The translations under genes and the position numbers were made by a program. A stretch of 64,000 bases of DNA, from assembly GCA_022795735.1 (NCBI GenBank), contig JAAWHG010000002.1, positions 1-64,000 on the forward strand. Reading direction: 5' to 3'. Position 1 is the first letter of the stretch, and every line of letters starts with the position of its first letter. A model generated the notes under the pieces. That model saw only the letters and a list, made by a program, of their open reading frames with translations, had not been told where the DNA came from and ran no database searches. Shown here one piece after another: positions 39,267 through 47,655 of the stretch. This stretch comes from Oscillospiraceae bacterium (GTDB lineage Bacteria > Bacillota > Clostridia > Oscillospirales > Oscillospiraceae).

Positions 39267-42035
39267 TCAAACGATAAAGGTATAGGTTACATATTGCTGG
39301 TCAATCACGGCTACAAGCGTGTGCTCTCCATCCGAAAGTCCGGTCTGATTGTCAAGCGTCAAATAGATGCTGTCCTCCTCCCGCATAATCGAGGAGGCAA
39401 TTTTTCCTACCGTACCAGAAACGGACATCAGCTCCCAGGAGATTTCCTGTGGGTCTCTGTTCAGGTAAATTCGCATGGATGGCTGGTTGCCTTTGTTAAT
39501 TACCTTGATGTTTGTAATTTGGGGCATGTTGTCCTCGGGCTGTTCTGATTCAACGTAGGGGGGAATCTGTTTATAGTCCAGATATTCCTGACGGTTGACT
39601 TGTCCGGCGGCATTGGTCCGTTCCGCCGCCATGCACAGGTATTGGCCGCCCATACCCGCGCCTTTCAGTGTCACGAGGTTGTCGCCATAGGCAATTTCGA
39701 CCGTCTGTCCGGTTGCGTATACGTCGGCAGGACTTTTACCAGCCACTGTGTCAATACCTTCGACAGTCGGCTGAAGCTTGTAATAGAGCGTGCCGGCACT
39801 GTCGGAGGAGATGAAGGCGACAAGCGTTTCCGCGTCCTTCCACTCAAAGGCATAGCAGCGAACTTGCGGAGACTTGAAATCAACATAGCAGCGAGTTTCC
39901 AGCAGAGTGTCATCTTCTAAGGTAATGTGGAGATCGTAATGGTTATTTTTGTAAATCAAAGTCCCGAGGGGCATATAAACCTTGTAGGTCTGGTTGTCTG
40001 TTGTAGTGACGTGGGACAAAGAAGCGTTCCCTGTGGGACAGGATGCGGTAAAAGCGGTAACTGGGAGTGCGGTTTTGGTTGGAGCGGTGAGCTTGACAGT
40101 GAATCCGTAGTAAAAATCATTGACGTTTATACGCTCAAAGAAGGGCTCGGCAAATTCCACACCAGCGGATTGAATAGCCGCCGGCTCCGATGAGATTATG
40201 ACTTTATAGACCAAGGATGTCCGTCCTTGCACATCCTCAGAGCAATAGTAGAGCGCGTAGCTCTTGCCTTGTGCCAGCCCTGGGATGGTAAGCTCATTGG
40301 AACTGCTATCCATGGACGATGTGATCCCGGTTTTCACCTGAGAAGCGGACATTTCTTCGGATTCTACAGGGACAGCATGAGGTTTTTCACTTAGAACAGC
40401 GTCCGGTAGTTCTTGCAGGATGTAATAGAAAGTGCCGGGGATGTCGGAGCTATAAGTCAGTTTTGCGGTTTGCGCATCAAGCCGGTCTAAATAAGCGACC
40501 ATGATTTGCGCGGACTCAAACTTAACGGTAAAAAGTTTTTCAATTCGAGTCCCATCGGGAAGCGTTACAATAATCTGATAATCGTTGTCTTTGTACTGTG
40601 TTGTATGAATATAGTAAACGCTCTTGTCCGTTGTCTCCACTCGCCGGATTTCAGGCGCGCTGCCGCGCGGGCAAATGACTTCAAAGGCGGAGGCGGCTAA
40701 CTCGGTATCGGTTGGGCGATTGAAATGAACCTTCAACAGCCCACTGTCATTGCACACGACATGATCGATAGAGAGGGGCGTGGGAGTTGGCGTGGGTTTC
40801 TCCGGACTGGGATTTACAGGCTTCGGCCGTCCAGAAGAACTGGAAGAACTGCTGGAACTGCCGCCGGAGGATCCGGATGAAGAGCTGGTCGTTATAGTTT
40901 TGCCATCTTTGGTCACAGCAGTACCGGCAGTTGAAACCTTGGCCGAACCGCTGTCGTCTGTCACACTTTCCAGCTTACCCTTACCGGAAAAGGCGGTCTT
41001 TTCCGCCTCCTTCGCAACATAGGCGGAGACAACCGTTCCTTCAACGGCAACCTTTGCCGTCTGTTCTACCGTCAGAGTTTCAACTTTCGCATGCTTTCCG
41101 ACATTTAAATCGGTGCCGGCGGCATGGATTTCTATACGGCCGGCTGTGCCTGCGCTGAGATCAAGCTTTGCTTTTTCCGCTACCTGCACAGAACCAATTG
41201 TTGTCTCGCCGCTTGTCAGGAGACGGACAAAGCCGGTCTTGCGCTCCATGGAAATGGTATCGACGTCGCAGTTATCAAGTTTGACGGTATTTGCGCCGCC
41301 GCCGCAGACGACAAGGGTGCCTTTGATGGTGCTGTTTCGAATGGTGACGTCGCCATCGCCAATCTGTTCAGAGATGATTATATTTCCTAAAATTTCCGCG
41401 TCTTCAATGACGGCATCCGGCGTTATAACGATGACAAAACGTTCCTTGCCACCGTTGTAATTGCCCGGCTGTCCATACATTTTGGAAACCAAGTTATCCA
41501 GAATTTTTACAGTTTCCGCACGGGTGATAGGCCGGGTTGGCTGAAATTCGATTCCCGACAAAGCGCCTGCCATGCCATATACTTCGGGCTTTGCCCAATC
41601 GGAAGCGCTGGTATAACCTTCGGCGCTGTCCTGCGTACCAACGGAGAAAGCCCGATTGAGCATGACAATCGCTTCCTCCTGGGTAATATTGTTATTAGGA
41701 CGCATGGTTCCGTCGCCATACCCTTGCAGAACGCCATGCGCGGCAGCTTTACTGATAGGAGCTGCAAAATAAGCTGATGTATCCACGTCTGAGAAAAGGT
41801 TGCCGCTTTCCAGCGTGTACGAAAGCATGCGATCAACGATGGTTGCCATTTGTCCCCGAGAGATCGGGTCATCTGGACCAAAGCGTTCGCTGTCGTAACC
41901 CTCTAAGATGCCATACTGACTCCAGCGGTCAATTTCCTCTCTTGCCCAATGTCCCTCGGTGTCTTTGTACCCGGCGGCAAAGGCCACGGAATGGGTTATG
42001 AGCAGTACGAGGGTAAAGGTAATTATTTTTTTCAT
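39267..42035 (-). CDS. SLH-domain surface protein with parallel-strand stack and Ig-like repeats
   Basis: The protein has 922 residues. A signal peptide (1-20, ending AFA) is followed directly by three SLH domains (about 22-200; WAREEIDRWSQYGILEGY, ISRGQMATIVDRML). A short-period strand region follows (about 205-345; VTIRNSTIKGTLVV, KLDNCDVDTISM), which looks like a beta-helix or stacked sheet, then a Ser-rich linker with PTPTPTP. Then come repeated Ig-like modules (LKVHFNRPTDTELAASAFEV and later FTVKLTAPTKTALPVTAF). It is a wall-bound structural or display protein; a ligand or enzyme activity is not visible. The start at 42035 is preceded by AAAGGA, with a promoter at 42081. Confidence 0.85.
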   Translation of the reverse strand: MKKIITFTLVLLITHSVAFAAGYKDTEGHWAREEIDRWSQYGILEGYDSERFGPDDPISRGQMATIVDRMLSYTLESGNLFSDVDTSAYFAAPISKAAAHGVLQGYGDGTMRPNNNITQEEAIVMLNRAFSVGTQDSAEGYTSASDWAKPEVYGMAGALSGIEFQPTRPITRAETVKILDNLVSKMYGQPGNYNGGKERFVIVITPDAVIEDAEILGNIIISEQIGDGDVTIRNSTIKGTLVVCGGGANTVKLDNCDVDTISMERKTGFVRLLTSGETTIGSVQVAEKAKLDLSAGTAGRIEIHAAGTDLNVGKHAKVETLTVEQTAKVAVEGTVVSAYVAKEAEKTAFSGKGKLESVTDDSGSAKVSTAGTAVTKDGKTITTSSSSGSSGGSSSSSSSSSGRPKPVNPSPEKPTPTPTPLSIDHVVCNDSGLLKVHFNRPTDTELAASAFEVICPRGSAPEIRRVETTDKSVYYIHTTQYKDNDYQIIVTLPDGTRIEKLFTVKFESAQIMVAYLDRLDAQTAKLTYSSDIPGTFYYILQELPDAVLSEKPHAVPVESEEMSASQVKTGITSSMDSSSNELTIPGLAQGKSYALYYCSEDVQGRTSLVYKVIISSEPAAIQSAGVEFAEPFFERINVNDFYYGFTVKLTAPTKTALPVTAFTASCPTGNASLSHVTTTDNQTYKVYMPLGTLIYKNNHYDLHITLEDDTLLETRCYVDFKSPQVRCYAFEWKDAETLVAFISSDSAGTLYYKLQPTVEGIDTVAGKSPADVYATGQTVEIAYGDNLVTLKGAGMGGQYLCMAAERTNAAGQVNRQEYLDYKQIPPYVESEQPEDNMPQITNIKVINKGNQPSMRIYLNRDPQEISWELMSVSGTVGKIASSIMREEDSIYLTLDNQTGLSDGEHTLVAVIDQQYVTYTFIV

Positions 42036-42080
42036 ATGCTTGCGTCCTTTCACAGAGAAGGCACTTTCTCTTTTTTAAAT

Positions 42081-42109
42081 ATTATATAGTATCCAATGCT
42101 GAAAATCAA
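42081..42109 (-). promoter_or_regulatory. Predicted promoter of the SLH protein gene
   Basis: On the minus strand, TTGATT, a 17-bp spacer and TATAAT lie 46 bp before the start. Confidence 0.65.
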
Positions 42110-42162
42110 TGGAGAAAATGACATACATTCAGTAGGAGATAGCAGGGCACGCAGGACGCTGT

Positions 42163-42711
42163 TCATTTGTCCCCCTTTAGAGAATTTACCAATGGCATAA
42201 TGTATTCTTTCGATGAAATGTCATAGGATGTAGAGATTGTCTGTTCAAAATCCCGATCTTCCTGGGTTTTGTTCTGCTTGTGTTTGAGTCTGCTTTTCAT
42301 CACATGGGCAAAGGCTTTCATCATGATTTTATCAGGTAAGGGCATTTTCTCATAACACAGGCCGCCAGGCATATAGAAATGAGGAATTTTATGCAATTCG
42401 TCAACAGTCAAGTTATTTTCCCAGACTTGCTGTATATCTTTCGACGCCGTTCCTGGCATAGCGCCTGTGGCAAAAATAACAAACTTTTTTACGCCGCTTT
42501 GTGCAATTTTACTCTTTATGTTTTTGAGACCGTCAACCGTTCCGGCATGAAGCCGGCTCCCGAACACAACAATATCATATTGCGAAATGACATCCACAGT
42601 AATATCCTTAATATTTCGTAACGCACAATTCAGTTCACTGGCTATCATTTCTGCATACCGCTTTGTAAAACCTGTTGCGCTTCTGTAACAAATTAATATT
42701 TTATTGGTCAT
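42163..42711 (-). CDS. Flavodoxin-domain protein
   Basis: The protein has 182 residues. The N-terminal strand and FMN phosphate loop read ILICYRSATGFTKRYAEMI, and the second FMN loop region reads VVFGSRLHAGTVDG. It is a flavodoxin-like redox protein of the protoporphyrinogen-oxidase (HemG)-like group often annotated as flavodoxin-domain. The C-terminal third is Lys-rich (MKSRLKHKQNKTQEDRD). The start at 42711 has GAGGTGAC 4-6 nt upstream; a 60-codon extension lacks a ribosome site. It is divergent from the Ntn hydrolase gene. Confidence 0.82.
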   Translation of the reverse strand: MTNKILICYRSATGFTKRYAEMIASELNCALRNIKDITVDVISQYDIVVFGSRLHAGTVDGLKNIKSKIAQSGVKKFVIFATGAMPGTASKDIQQVWENNLTVDELHKIPHFYMPGGLCYEKMPLPDKIMMKAFAHVMKSRLKHKQNKTQEDRDFEQTISTSYDISSKEYIMPLVNSLKGDK

Positions 42712-42837
42712 GATGTCACCTCGGGTGCTGGAAGTATTTGGATATATGGCTGTGTGGCAGCTATATGGTTTATGATACATCTTGCCAAGTATGATTGCAA
42801 GTGTAAAACACAAAATAGAAGCAAACAGGAGGTAGGC

Positions 42838-43842
42838 ATGATGGATTTTGGATGCAGCAGTTTTTCGTGGAAGACAGAGGACGGCCTGCACCTTTTAGGG
42901 CGGACGTATGACCAATTTGGGGACTTGGCGGCCAATCAGGTCATCAGCGTCCCGCAGGGGGCGTCCTGCTGTCCGGGACTTCACCCAGAAAGCGGAAGTG
43001 TGGCGACGCAGTACGGCTATACCGGTATGGCGGTGCTGGGATTTGGGGAGCCAATTTTGGTGGATGGTGTGAATACTGCCGGCCTGATGGGGGCGCTTCT
43101 GCACTACCCGGGATATGCGGTCTATCAAGATCATGCAGAACCGAATAAAACAGCGGTTCACCCAGGACGCCTGCTGGCGTGGCTGCTCAGCGGATGCGCC
43201 GGTGTGGAGGAGGCCGTGTGCGCCATGGAGCATATCACGCTGGTGGACGAGTTGATTCAGGGCAAACCGTTGGCAGCCCACTATATCCTCAGCGACAGTA
43301 GGGGAGAGGCTGTCATTATTGAACCGGATGAGGGAGGCTTGTCGATTCACCGAAATACAATCGGGGTGCTGACCAACAGTCCTGACTATCTGTGGCACCG
43401 GACCAATCTGAGAAACTTTGTCGGCGTTACCAATTTGCCCAAAGCCCCACGGCATATCATGGGACATGAAATCCGCGAGTTTGGAGAGCGGTTGGGCGGC
43501 GGATTTGGCCTGCCGGGAGATTATGCCTCGCCCTCTCGCTTTGTGCGGCTGGCATTTATGAAGGAGTTTGCTGTCCGGGGAAAAAGTGAGGTGGACGGCA
43601 TATCCCGGATGTTCCGGGCTTTTGCGCTGGTGGATATTCCAGAGGGGCTGGCAAAGGCGGAACCTGAAAGTGATGTGTATGAACAGACCCTCTGCACCAG
43701 CGCTATGTGTGCGGAGAGTGGTATCTATTATTTTGCTACAGCGCAGAACCGGCGCATTTCTGCGGTCCGGCTTTCAGCAAAGGGCCAGGAGATACAATAT
43801 TTTGATCTGGGGAACGGTCAAGATATCGACTACCGAAATTAA
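42838..43842 (+). CDS. Choloylglycine hydrolase / penicillin V acylase family Ntn hydrolase
   Basis: The protein has 334 residues. The N-terminus MMDFGCSSFSWKTEDGLHL puts the nucleophile Cys at 6, so a 4-5-residue propeptide must be removed, as in Bacillus penicillin V acylase (precursor with GCSSLS). Other active-site residues are present: GRTYD (Arg and Asp), VDGVNTAGL, VLTNSPDYLW (Asn) and SPSRFVRLAF (Arg). The family hydrolyses amides of bile salts, penicillin V or acyl-homoserine lactones. The substrate is not decidable from sequence, and penicillin-V-acylase-like is favoured by the start. No signal peptide is seen. Either of two adjacent ATG codons may be used. Confidence 0.9.
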   Translation: MMDFGCSSFSWKTEDGLHLLGRTYDQFGDLAANQVISVPQGASCCPGLHPESGSVATQYGYTGMAVLGFGEPILVDGVNTAGLMGALLHYPGYAVYQDHAEPNKTAVHPGRLLAWLLSGCAGVEEAVCAMEHITLVDELIQGKPLAAHYILSDSRGEAVIIEPDEGGLSIHRNTIGVLTNSPDYLWHRTNLRNFVGVTNLPKAPRHIMGHEIREFGERLGGGFGLPGDYASPSRFVRLAFMKEFAVRGKSEVDGISRMFRAFALVDIPEGLAKAEPESDVYEQTLCTSAMCAESGIYYFATAQNRRISAVRLSAKGQEIQYFDLGNGQDIDYRN

Positions 43843-43927
43843 AAATACCATAGAACAAACACGAAAGATTCACTGGTTTTTTAAATAAATAGGAATATAA
43901 AATATAAATTACAAAAATCTTCTATAG

Positions 43928-44137
43928 TTAATCTTCATCCTCGACATATTCAAGAATCTCTCCCGGTTGGCACTTTAGAACTTTACAGATTGCATCTAAT
44001 GTACGGAACCGGACAGCTTTTACTTTTCCTGTTTTCAAGTAAGAGAGATTGACATTCGATATACCGACTTGAGCTGCCAAGTCATTAAGCCGCATTTTTC
44101 TGTCTGCCAGCACCCGGTCAAGACGAATAATAATCAT
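43928..44137 (-). CDS. XRE/Cro-type helix-turn-helix regulator (YozG-like)
   Basis: The protein has 69 residues, essentially one HTH domain (MRLNDLAAQVGISNVNLSYLKTGKVKAVRF) with a C-terminal tail GEILEYVEDED. It overlaps the upstream DUF2975 gene by 4 nt. The pair DUF2975 plus YozG-like regulator is common in Firmicutes and is thought to be a membrane-linked, possibly stress-responsive module. Its likely operator is the palindrome at 44806-44842. Confidence 0.88.
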   Translation of the reverse strand: MIIIRLDRVLADRKMRLNDLAAQVGISNVNLSYLKTGKVKAVRFRTLDAICKVLKCQPGEILEYVEDED

Positions 44138-44760
44138 AATGTATGATCCACCTCGTCCTGCAAATGCACCCCATAATGGATGATGTATGCGGCTACAATA
44201 AAAGCGATGCTGGGGACAAGCATATTAAACATAGCCTGCCCTGTAGAAATGGACATTCGACCGTTAGATACTTGGCTGATAAGCCAGCAAATCAACAATT
44301 TGATAAATGGAACAAAAAAAGCTGCTGAAAATTGGAGTACACCAAAATAAAGCAAATAGGAGGCGTTTTGTTCTGTAAAAATTTCCCCTTTGTATATATT
44401 GGAAAATACACGGCTTAAAAACAAATAAGCAAAAATCATAGGAATCGTATGGACGGCATAAATGAGAGAAAGCCCTATTTGAATTGTTGGGTCAATCTGG
44501 TCAGTATCATTCGTCCAAACATGAATATCATCGCCCGTATGGACAGTCATACTGCGAGGATGTGAGTTGTGATTTTCCTCTGCGTAAATTGCTCGCTCAA
44601 AGGTTCCTGTTTTTGTATGCAGAAAAAAGGATTGACGCCCCATAAAGCTAAGGGAGGTACATAGTATATAAAAGCAGATTACAAAGTAGCAAGCAAATGC
44701 CATTAACTGAGCGGCAGGTTTTGCACATCGTTCGTTTGCAAGCCTCTGAATCAATTTCAT
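44134..44760 (-). CDS. DUF2975 membrane protein
   Basis: The protein has 208 residues and about four membrane segments (LMAFACYFVICFYILCT, IGLSLIYAVHTIPMIFAYLF, YFGVLQFSAAFFVPFIKLL, LVPSIAFIVAAYIIHYGV), with an outside loop between the first two. The DUF2975 layout fits, and the XRE gene downstream overlaps it. The function of the family is not established. GGAGGTGAT lies 6 nt before ATG. Confidence 0.85.
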   Translation of the reverse strand: MKLIQRLANERCAKPAAQLMAFACYFVICFYILCTSLSFMGRQSFFLHTKTGTFERAIYAEENHNSHPRSMTVHTGDDIHVWTNDTDQIDPTIQIGLSLIYAVHTIPMIFAYLFLSRVFSNIYKGEIFTEQNASYLLYFGVLQFSAAFFVPFIKLLICWLISQVSNGRMSISTGQAMFNMLVPSIAFIVAAYIIHYGVHLQDEVDHTL

Positions 44761-44779
44761 AATTTATCACCTCCAGCTC

Positions 44780-44808
44780 ATAGTAGCAGAAGAATTTAAA
44801 ATTGTCAA
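44780..44808 (-). promoter_or_regulatory. Predicted promoter of the DUF2975-XRE operon
   Basis: On the minus strand, TTGACA, a 17-bp spacer and TACTAT. The -35 box overlaps the end of a long palindrome. Confidence 0.75.
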
Positions 44809-44842
44809 TAATAATTTAATGTTTATCATTAAATTATTATTG
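44806..44842. promoter_or_regulatory. Perfect 16-bp inverted repeat (probable operator)
   Basis: CAATAATAATTTAATG and its exact complement flank a 5-nt centre (TTTAT). It overlaps the -35 box of the DUF2975-XRE promoter. Confidence 0.7.
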
Positions 44843-44883
44843 TTATATATTATAAAGAGTAAAGCTTACCCCCCACATCGCGC

Positions 44884-44914
44884 AAAAAAGCCGCCCATTA
44901 TCAAGGACGGCTTT
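44884..44914 (-). terminator. Intrinsic terminator of the feo operon
   Basis: On the minus strand AAAGCCG pairs with CGGCTTT followed by TTTGCG, 8 bp beyond the stop of the Cys-rich gene. Confidence 0.75.
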
Positions 44915-44921
44915 CTGCTGT

Positions 44922-45074
44922 TTAAGATTTTTTCTGACTGCCGCATTTACCGCAACATTGCTTCCCGGCAGGGCAGCCGATGCATGTGTCGCCGCGTTTT
45001 TTGGCCCGGAATAAGTAGATTGAAATACCGGCGACAATGCAGGCAACAATTACAATAATAATAAGATTCTTCAT
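44922..45074 (-). CDS. FeoB-associated Cys-rich membrane protein
   Basis: This 50-residue protein has one N-terminal membrane helix (MKNLIIIVIVACIVAGISIY), a basic stop-transfer (FRAKKR) and a Cys-rich cytosolic tail (CIGCPAGKQCCGKCG) that could hold iron or an iron-sulphur centre. The family is encoded directly after feoB in many Firmicutes and is thought to help FeoB. The start lies 3 bp after the feoB stop, so it is cotranscribed. The gene is short and easy to miss, because an overlapping longer frame on the same strand is spurious. Confidence 0.92.
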   Translation of the reverse strand: MKNLIIIVIVACIVAGISIYLFRAKKRGDTCIGCPAGKQCCGKCGSQKKS

Positions 45075-45077
45075 AAT

Positions 45078-47078
45078 TTACGACGCAAACGCATATTCAG
45101 ACTTGATCTGCCGGTTGGTTCTGTGAATCAAGTGGACGACAATCCCGGCGAACAAAAGCACCGCCATCAGTCCGGCAATCGCTGGCCCGGCGCTCAGCGC
45201 AGCGGGACTGGTGAGCAGTGTACCGATGGTGTAGACCAGATAACCCACTGTAAATCCAACGCCAAGTTGGAGGCCGATTCCGGCCCAGACCCATTTTCCG
45301 CTCTTCATTTCAGCGTTCATCGCGCCGATGGCGGCAAAGCAGGGCGGCGTGTAGAGGTTGAACATCAGATAAGCCAAGGCAGCAACCTTTGTAATTGCCA
45401 TAATTCCTGCGGCCTCCATTCCAGCCCCCTCCATCAGAGCCAGTTCCTCAGCGTCTATCAGGTTTTCAAGGCCCACAAAGCAGACTGCCAGCGTACCGAC
45501 CACATTCTCCTTTGCGATGAAGCCTGTCACGGCGGCGGCGGCAAGCTGCCAGCTCAGAACGCCCACCACCGGTACCAAGAGATACGCGAACGGGCTGGCA
45601 ATAGAAGCTAAAATAGAGGCGTCAGCCGTCTCGGCGACCTGGAGGTTCCAAGTGAAGGTTTGCATAATCTGTACCGCTGTGTTGCAGAGCAGGATAATGG
45701 TTGCGGCCTTTTTTATGTATGCCCAGCCACGGTTACACATAGAGCGGAAGGCCAAAAGAAAGGAGGGAGCCTTATATTCAGGCAACTCAATGATAAAGAA
45801 GGACTTGCGCGCCTGATACCCGGCGACCTTGTTGACCAGCAGCGCGCCCAGGAAGATGAGAATGATACCGGAGAAGTACATCAAGGCGCTGACCCAACCC
45901 GCGTTATCGAAGAAAGCTCCCGCGAACAGGGCGATCACCGGAATCTTCGCGCCGCAGGGCATGAAAGGGGAGAGCATGGCGGTGGCGCGGCGTTCGCGCT
46001 CGTTGCGGATGGTTCGGCTGGCCATAATACCGGGGACGGCGCAGCCGATGGTGATGACAAAGGGAATGACCGATTTGCCCGACAGGCCGGCCTTTTTAAA
46101 AATAGGGTCAAGCACAACCGCAGCGCGGGACATATAGCCGCAGTCCTCCAGCAGGGCGATGAGGAAGTACATAACCATAACCAATGGCAAAAAGCCAATT
46201 ACCGCAATAACGCCGCCGATCACGCCGTCCACCAGCAGGGCGGAGAGCAACGGATTGGCACTTTCAAAGAAGCCGCCGGTCCACGACTGAAAGGATTCCA
46301 GCCGAGAGACAAGGGTATCTGCGATCAACGGTCCCACCCAGACCTGAGAAATCTGGAAGACCAGCAGCATGACCGCCGCGAAGATGGGTATGCCCAGCCA
46401 CTTATTGGTCAAAACTGCGTCAATCTTATCATCCCGGTTTCTTTCTTTTGCCAGCACCTTGCGGGTCTCGACCTCTCTGACAATCTGGTTAACAAATTCG
46501 AAGCGTTTCCGGTCGGCCGCCTCGACGGCGTGCTTGTCGCGCAGATCAATGTTTGGCTGACGGTAGGGCGCCGTCTGAGTCTTGTTTGCGCAGCCCGCCG
46601 CCGCTTCGACCACATTACGAAGTCCTCCGGCGGAGGTAGAAACGGTGTTGATTACCGGACAACACAGTTTTTGGGAAAGCGCTTCGGCGTCAATTTTGGT
46701 TTCTTTTTTGTCATTGATGTCACTCTTGTTCAGTGCCACTACCACAGGAATGCCCAGTTCCAAAAGCTGCGTCGTGAAAAAAAGACTGCGGCTGAGGTTT
46801 GTTGCGTCCACGATGTTGATAATGACGTCCGGGCCCTCTTTTCGAACATAGGAGCTGGTGATGCTCTCCTCACTGGTAAAGGGCGACATGGAGTATGCGC
46901 CAGGGAGGTCAACCGCGATTAGATCCTCTTCGCATAGGTAGTACGCCCTTTTGATGGGAAACTCCTTCTTGTCCACCGTGACGCCGGCCCAGTTGCCGAC
47001 CCGCTCGTTGCGTCCGGTTAGCGCGTTGAACATGGTGGTTTTTCCGGAATTGGGGTTGCCGGTCAATGCAATTCTCAT
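45078..47078 (-). CDS. feoB: Ferrous iron transporter FeoB
   Basis: The protein has 666 residues. An N-terminal G domain has G1 GNPNSGKTT (7-15), G3 DLPGAYSMSP and G4 NKSD. A helical switch domain (KVLAKERNRDDKID) and a polytopic C-terminal core with two Gate motifs follow, including IGCAVPGIMASRTI and LYTPPCFAAIGAM. It imports Fe(II) across the cytoplasmic membrane. It is preceded by feoA (140-bp gap with a TAACTATAGTTA palindrome) and followed by the Cys-rich partner. The start has GGAGG 8 nt upstream. Confidence 0.97.
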   Translation of the reverse strand: MRIALTGNPNSGKTTMFNALTGRNERVGNWAGVTVDKKEFPIKRAYYLCEEDLIAVDLPGAYSMSPFTSEESITSSYVRKEGPDVIINIVDATNLSRSLFFTTQLLELGIPVVVALNKSDINDKKETKIDAEALSQKLCCPVINTVSTSAGGLRNVVEAAAGCANKTQTAPYRQPNIDLRDKHAVEAADRKRFEFVNQIVREVETRKVLAKERNRDDKIDAVLTNKWLGIPIFAAVMLLVFQISQVWVGPLIADTLVSRLESFQSWTGGFFESANPLLSALLVDGVIGGVIAVIGFLPLVMVMYFLIALLEDCGYMSRAAVVLDPIFKKAGLSGKSVIPFVITIGCAVPGIMASRTIRNERERRATAMLSPFMPCGAKIPVIALFAGAFFDNAGWVSALMYFSGIILIFLGALLVNKVAGYQARKSFFIIELPEYKAPSFLLAFRSMCNRGWAYIKKAATIILLCNTAVQIMQTFTWNLQVAETADASILASIASPFAYLLVPVVGVLSWQLAAAAVTGFIAKENVVGTLAVCFVGLENLIDAEELALMEGAGMEAAGIMAITKVAALAYLMFNLYTPPCFAAIGAMNAEMKSGKWVWAGIGLQLGVGFTVGYLVYTIGTLLTSPAALSAGPAIAGLMAVLLFAGIVVHLIHRTNRQIKSEYAFAS

Positions 47079-47128
47079 GTTGACATCCTCCTTTTAAAAT
47101 ACACTCCAGCTAAATAATTATTTATAAC

Positions 47129-47140
47129 TAACTATAGTTA
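47129..47140. promoter_or_regulatory. Palindrome upstream of feoB
   Basis: TAACTATAGTTA is a perfect 12-bp palindrome, next to further ACTAAC words that also occur in the feoA promoter. It is a candidate metalloregulator (DtxR-family-like) site; no regulator is encoded here. Confidence 0.4.
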
Positions 47141-47222
47141 CTAAAAACTAACCAAGACTTAAAATGCAACCGGCATACAGCCAGTCAGTCAGCACTTCAG
47201 TTTTCCGCATAAAAATCAAAGT

Positions 47223-47441
47223 CTAAATGCGGATGGCCCCGGCAAGCTGTGGGTCGATATTGTAGCGAGCATTTTTGATGGAGACGACAAGGCCGCCTTT
47301 TTTGTGAGAAACAACGGTAATTGCCTCCCCGCTGTAGCAACCCAAAGAGAAGAGAAAGGACACCAGCTCTTCGTCGCCGTCCTCGGTTTCGATTTCTCGG
47401 ATGACATATTCCTTGCCTTCCGCCGCGTCTTTCAAGGTCAT
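47223..47441 (-). CDS. feoA: FeoA, SH3-like partner of FeoB
   Basis: The protein has 72 residues with the FeoA/MntR-SH3 layout: MTLKDAAEGKEYVIREIE, LFSLGCYSGEAITVVSHKKGGLVVSI and a final IDPQLAGAIRI. It is cytosolic and thought to regulate FeoB. It is transcribed ahead of feoB from a strong promoter overlapped by inverted repeats (47484-47524). Gene start ATG at 47441 with GTAGGTGACT upstream. Confidence 0.93.
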   Translation of the reverse strand: MTLKDAAEGKEYVIREIETEDGDEELVSFLFSLGCYSGEAITVVSHKKGGLVVSIKNARYNIDPQLAGAIRI

Positions 47442-47483
47442 GATTAGTCACCTACCGTCCTTGTTGATTTTGGTTATATATCT

Positions 47484-47524
47484 CTAACTGATGGTATTTT
47501 ACCATTTGAAGTTAGTCATGTCAA
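47484..47524 (-). promoter_or_regulatory. feoA promoter with overlapping inverted repeats
   Basis: On the minus strand, TTGACA (47519-47524), a 17-bp spacer and TAAAAT (47496-47501). The promoter is overlapped by ATGGTA/TACCAT around the -10 box and by CTAACT/AGTTAG words on both sides, as expected for an iron-sensing repressor site. Confidence 0.7.
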
Positions 47525-47600
47525 TCCCCTTTTTAAAAAATATTCCAGTGCTGGGCGGAGCTGCCTTGGCGGCGCGATGTGACCGTGATTGAAAACGAAG

Positions 47601-47639
47601 AATTGGCTTCGCCGTTCTATTGCAACGGCGAAGCCAATT
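47601..47639 (-). terminator. Intrinsic terminator of the Sel1/PAP2 operon
   Basis: A perfect 16-bp stem AATTGGCTTCGCCGTT/AACGGCGAAGCCAATT with a minus-strand CTTCGTTTTC tail, 17 bp beyond the stop at 47656. Confidence 0.8.
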
Positions 47640-47655
47640 GAAAATATCCCTATTT

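Noticed and set aside
44843..45049. 68-codon frame on the minus strand after feoB
   Set aside because: It overlaps the FeoB-associated Cys-rich gene in another frame and lacks a ribosome site.
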